NCBI GenBank assembly: GCA_026415985.1
Contig: JAOAGA010000085.1
Location: 1 to 5,639, forward strand
DNA length: 5,639 bases
From: Pseudomonadota bacterium
GTDB lineage: Bacteria; CALINM01
Direction: 5' to 3'
In this document: one piece after another, positions 5,098 through 5,639 of the stretch
Position numbering within the stretch: the first letter of the stretch is position 1
Layout of the letters: each line of letters opens with the position of its first letter
Notes under the pieces: generated by a model
Seen by the model: the letters and a program-made list of their open reading frames with translations, nothing else
Database searches by the model: none
Told to the model about the DNA's origin: nothing
Translations under genes and position numbers: made by a program

Positions 5098-5639
5098 ATG
5101 CAGACTTTTCCTATAATAAAAGAAAAAGGTCATATAATCATAGATATTGATGGCAAACGGGCTCTTATAGACACCGGTGCACCATTTACCTTTGGATCAG
5201 GTGATTTCCAACTTTGCGGAAAATCTTACACACCACTTACAAACTTTATGGGTAATACAATTGAAAGCATATGCAAACTTTCGGGGATGAATTTCGACAT
5301 ACTCATTGGTAATGACGTATTAAGCAAGCAAAATATCAGAATTCGCTGGAAAGAGGGTTTTATTGACTTTGGTGATGATATAGATGAATATGATTACGTT
5401 CAACAATATAACAATTTTATGGGAGTTATCGTTTTTCCTATTAAAATTTCAGGGCAAGACACTAATGCCATTCTTGATACCGGTGCTTTCATTTCATATA
5501 TTTCAGATGATTTAGTTTTAGACAGAGAAAAAAGCGAAGAAATCGAAGACTTTCATCCCTTAGCTGGAAGATATAAAACGGATATTTACATAATCCCTGT
5601 CTGCTTAAATGTAAGAGACGTGGAACTACAATTCGGAAC
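5098..5639 (+). CDS. retropepsin-like (clan AA) aspartic protease with two DTG motifs, 3' end missing
   Basis: The frame is open from the ATG at 5098 to the window edge (180 residues); AGGAG at 5086-5090 fixes the start. The first lobe has the catalytic motif A22-L-I-D25-T-G-A and the downstream flap-closing motif F66-D-I-L-I-G71-N-D-V-L, both typical of retropepsin-like domains. A second, matching motif follows: A124-I-L-D127-T-G-A, preceded by the strand FPIKISG. The partner ILxG.D motif of the second lobe would lie past the edge. Retropepsin-type chains usually give one aspartate each and act as dimers; here one chain holds both, so a pepsin-like intramolecular site is possible. No signal peptide or membrane segment precedes the first lobe, so the protein is probably cytoplasmic, unusual for aspartic proteases. 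The substrate is unknown. No link to hppA is evident, since a terminator lies between them. A non-proteolytic role cannot be excluded. Confidence 0.8.
   Translation, partial: MQTFPIIKEKGHIIIDIDGKRALIDTGAPFTFGSGDFQLCGKSYTPLTNFMGNTIESICKLSGMNFDILIGNDVLSKQNIRIRWKEGFIDFGDDIDEYDYVQQYNNFMGVIVFPIKISGQDTNAILDTGAFISYISDDLVLDREKSEEIEDFHPLAGRYKTDIYIIPVCLNVRDVELQFG

Overview
The window comes from an AT-rich bacterium (roughly one third G+C by eye). A tmRNA-like 3' fragment, a PAS-GGDEF protein and Shine-Dalgarno sites on some genes all point to Bacteria. Nothing in the sequence fixes the phylum. Four segments can be read.

(1) Positions 1-1013 look like the end of an integrated element. On the minus strand lies an AbiE-type (type IV) toxin-antitoxin operon. 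The antitoxin/regulator AbiEi is complete (137-724) and overlaps the first 49 codons of an AbiEii nucleotidyltransferase toxin (1-149, running off the left edge). A promoter with a 7-bp-arm palindrome in its spacer sits directly upstream of abiEi. The segment ends at 986-1013 in an orphan T-arm plus acceptor strand plus CCA of a tmRNA or tRNA-Ala gene, the usual scar of tyrosine-integrase insertion into an RNA gene 3' end. Small phased repeats lie 50-75 bp inside that junction.

(2) Positions 1022-1924 (minus strand) encode a soluble PAS-GGDEF diguanylate cyclase with an intact GGDEF active site and an RxxD inhibitory site. It ends 8 bp from the RNA-gene scar and probably belongs to the host chromosome.

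(3) From a divergent promoter region (1925-2092) a plus-strand unit begins. It holds an unrecognised 117-residue protein with two membrane segments (2093-2446), then a complete membrane-bound, ion-pumping pyrophosphatase, hppA (2510-4957). The HppA sequence departs from the canonical family, yet the catalytic residues are present, as is the lysine that makes these pumps independent of K+. The hppA ribosome binding site can pair with the end of the upstream ORF, which suggests translational coupling. A perfect 16-bp hairpin (4963-5001) closes the unit.

(4) From 5098 to the right edge a separate gene encodes a clan AA (retropepsin-like) aspartic protease with two DTG motifs on one chain; its 3' end is missing.

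The genes do not form one obvious pathway: a defence or stability module on an island, c-di-GMP signalling, PPi-driven membrane energisation and a protease. No CRISPR array, insertion sequence or convincing new multi-gene system was seen. The leads most worth following are the island boundary, the ORF117-hppA coupling, the divergent pyrophosphatase and the two-lobed protease.
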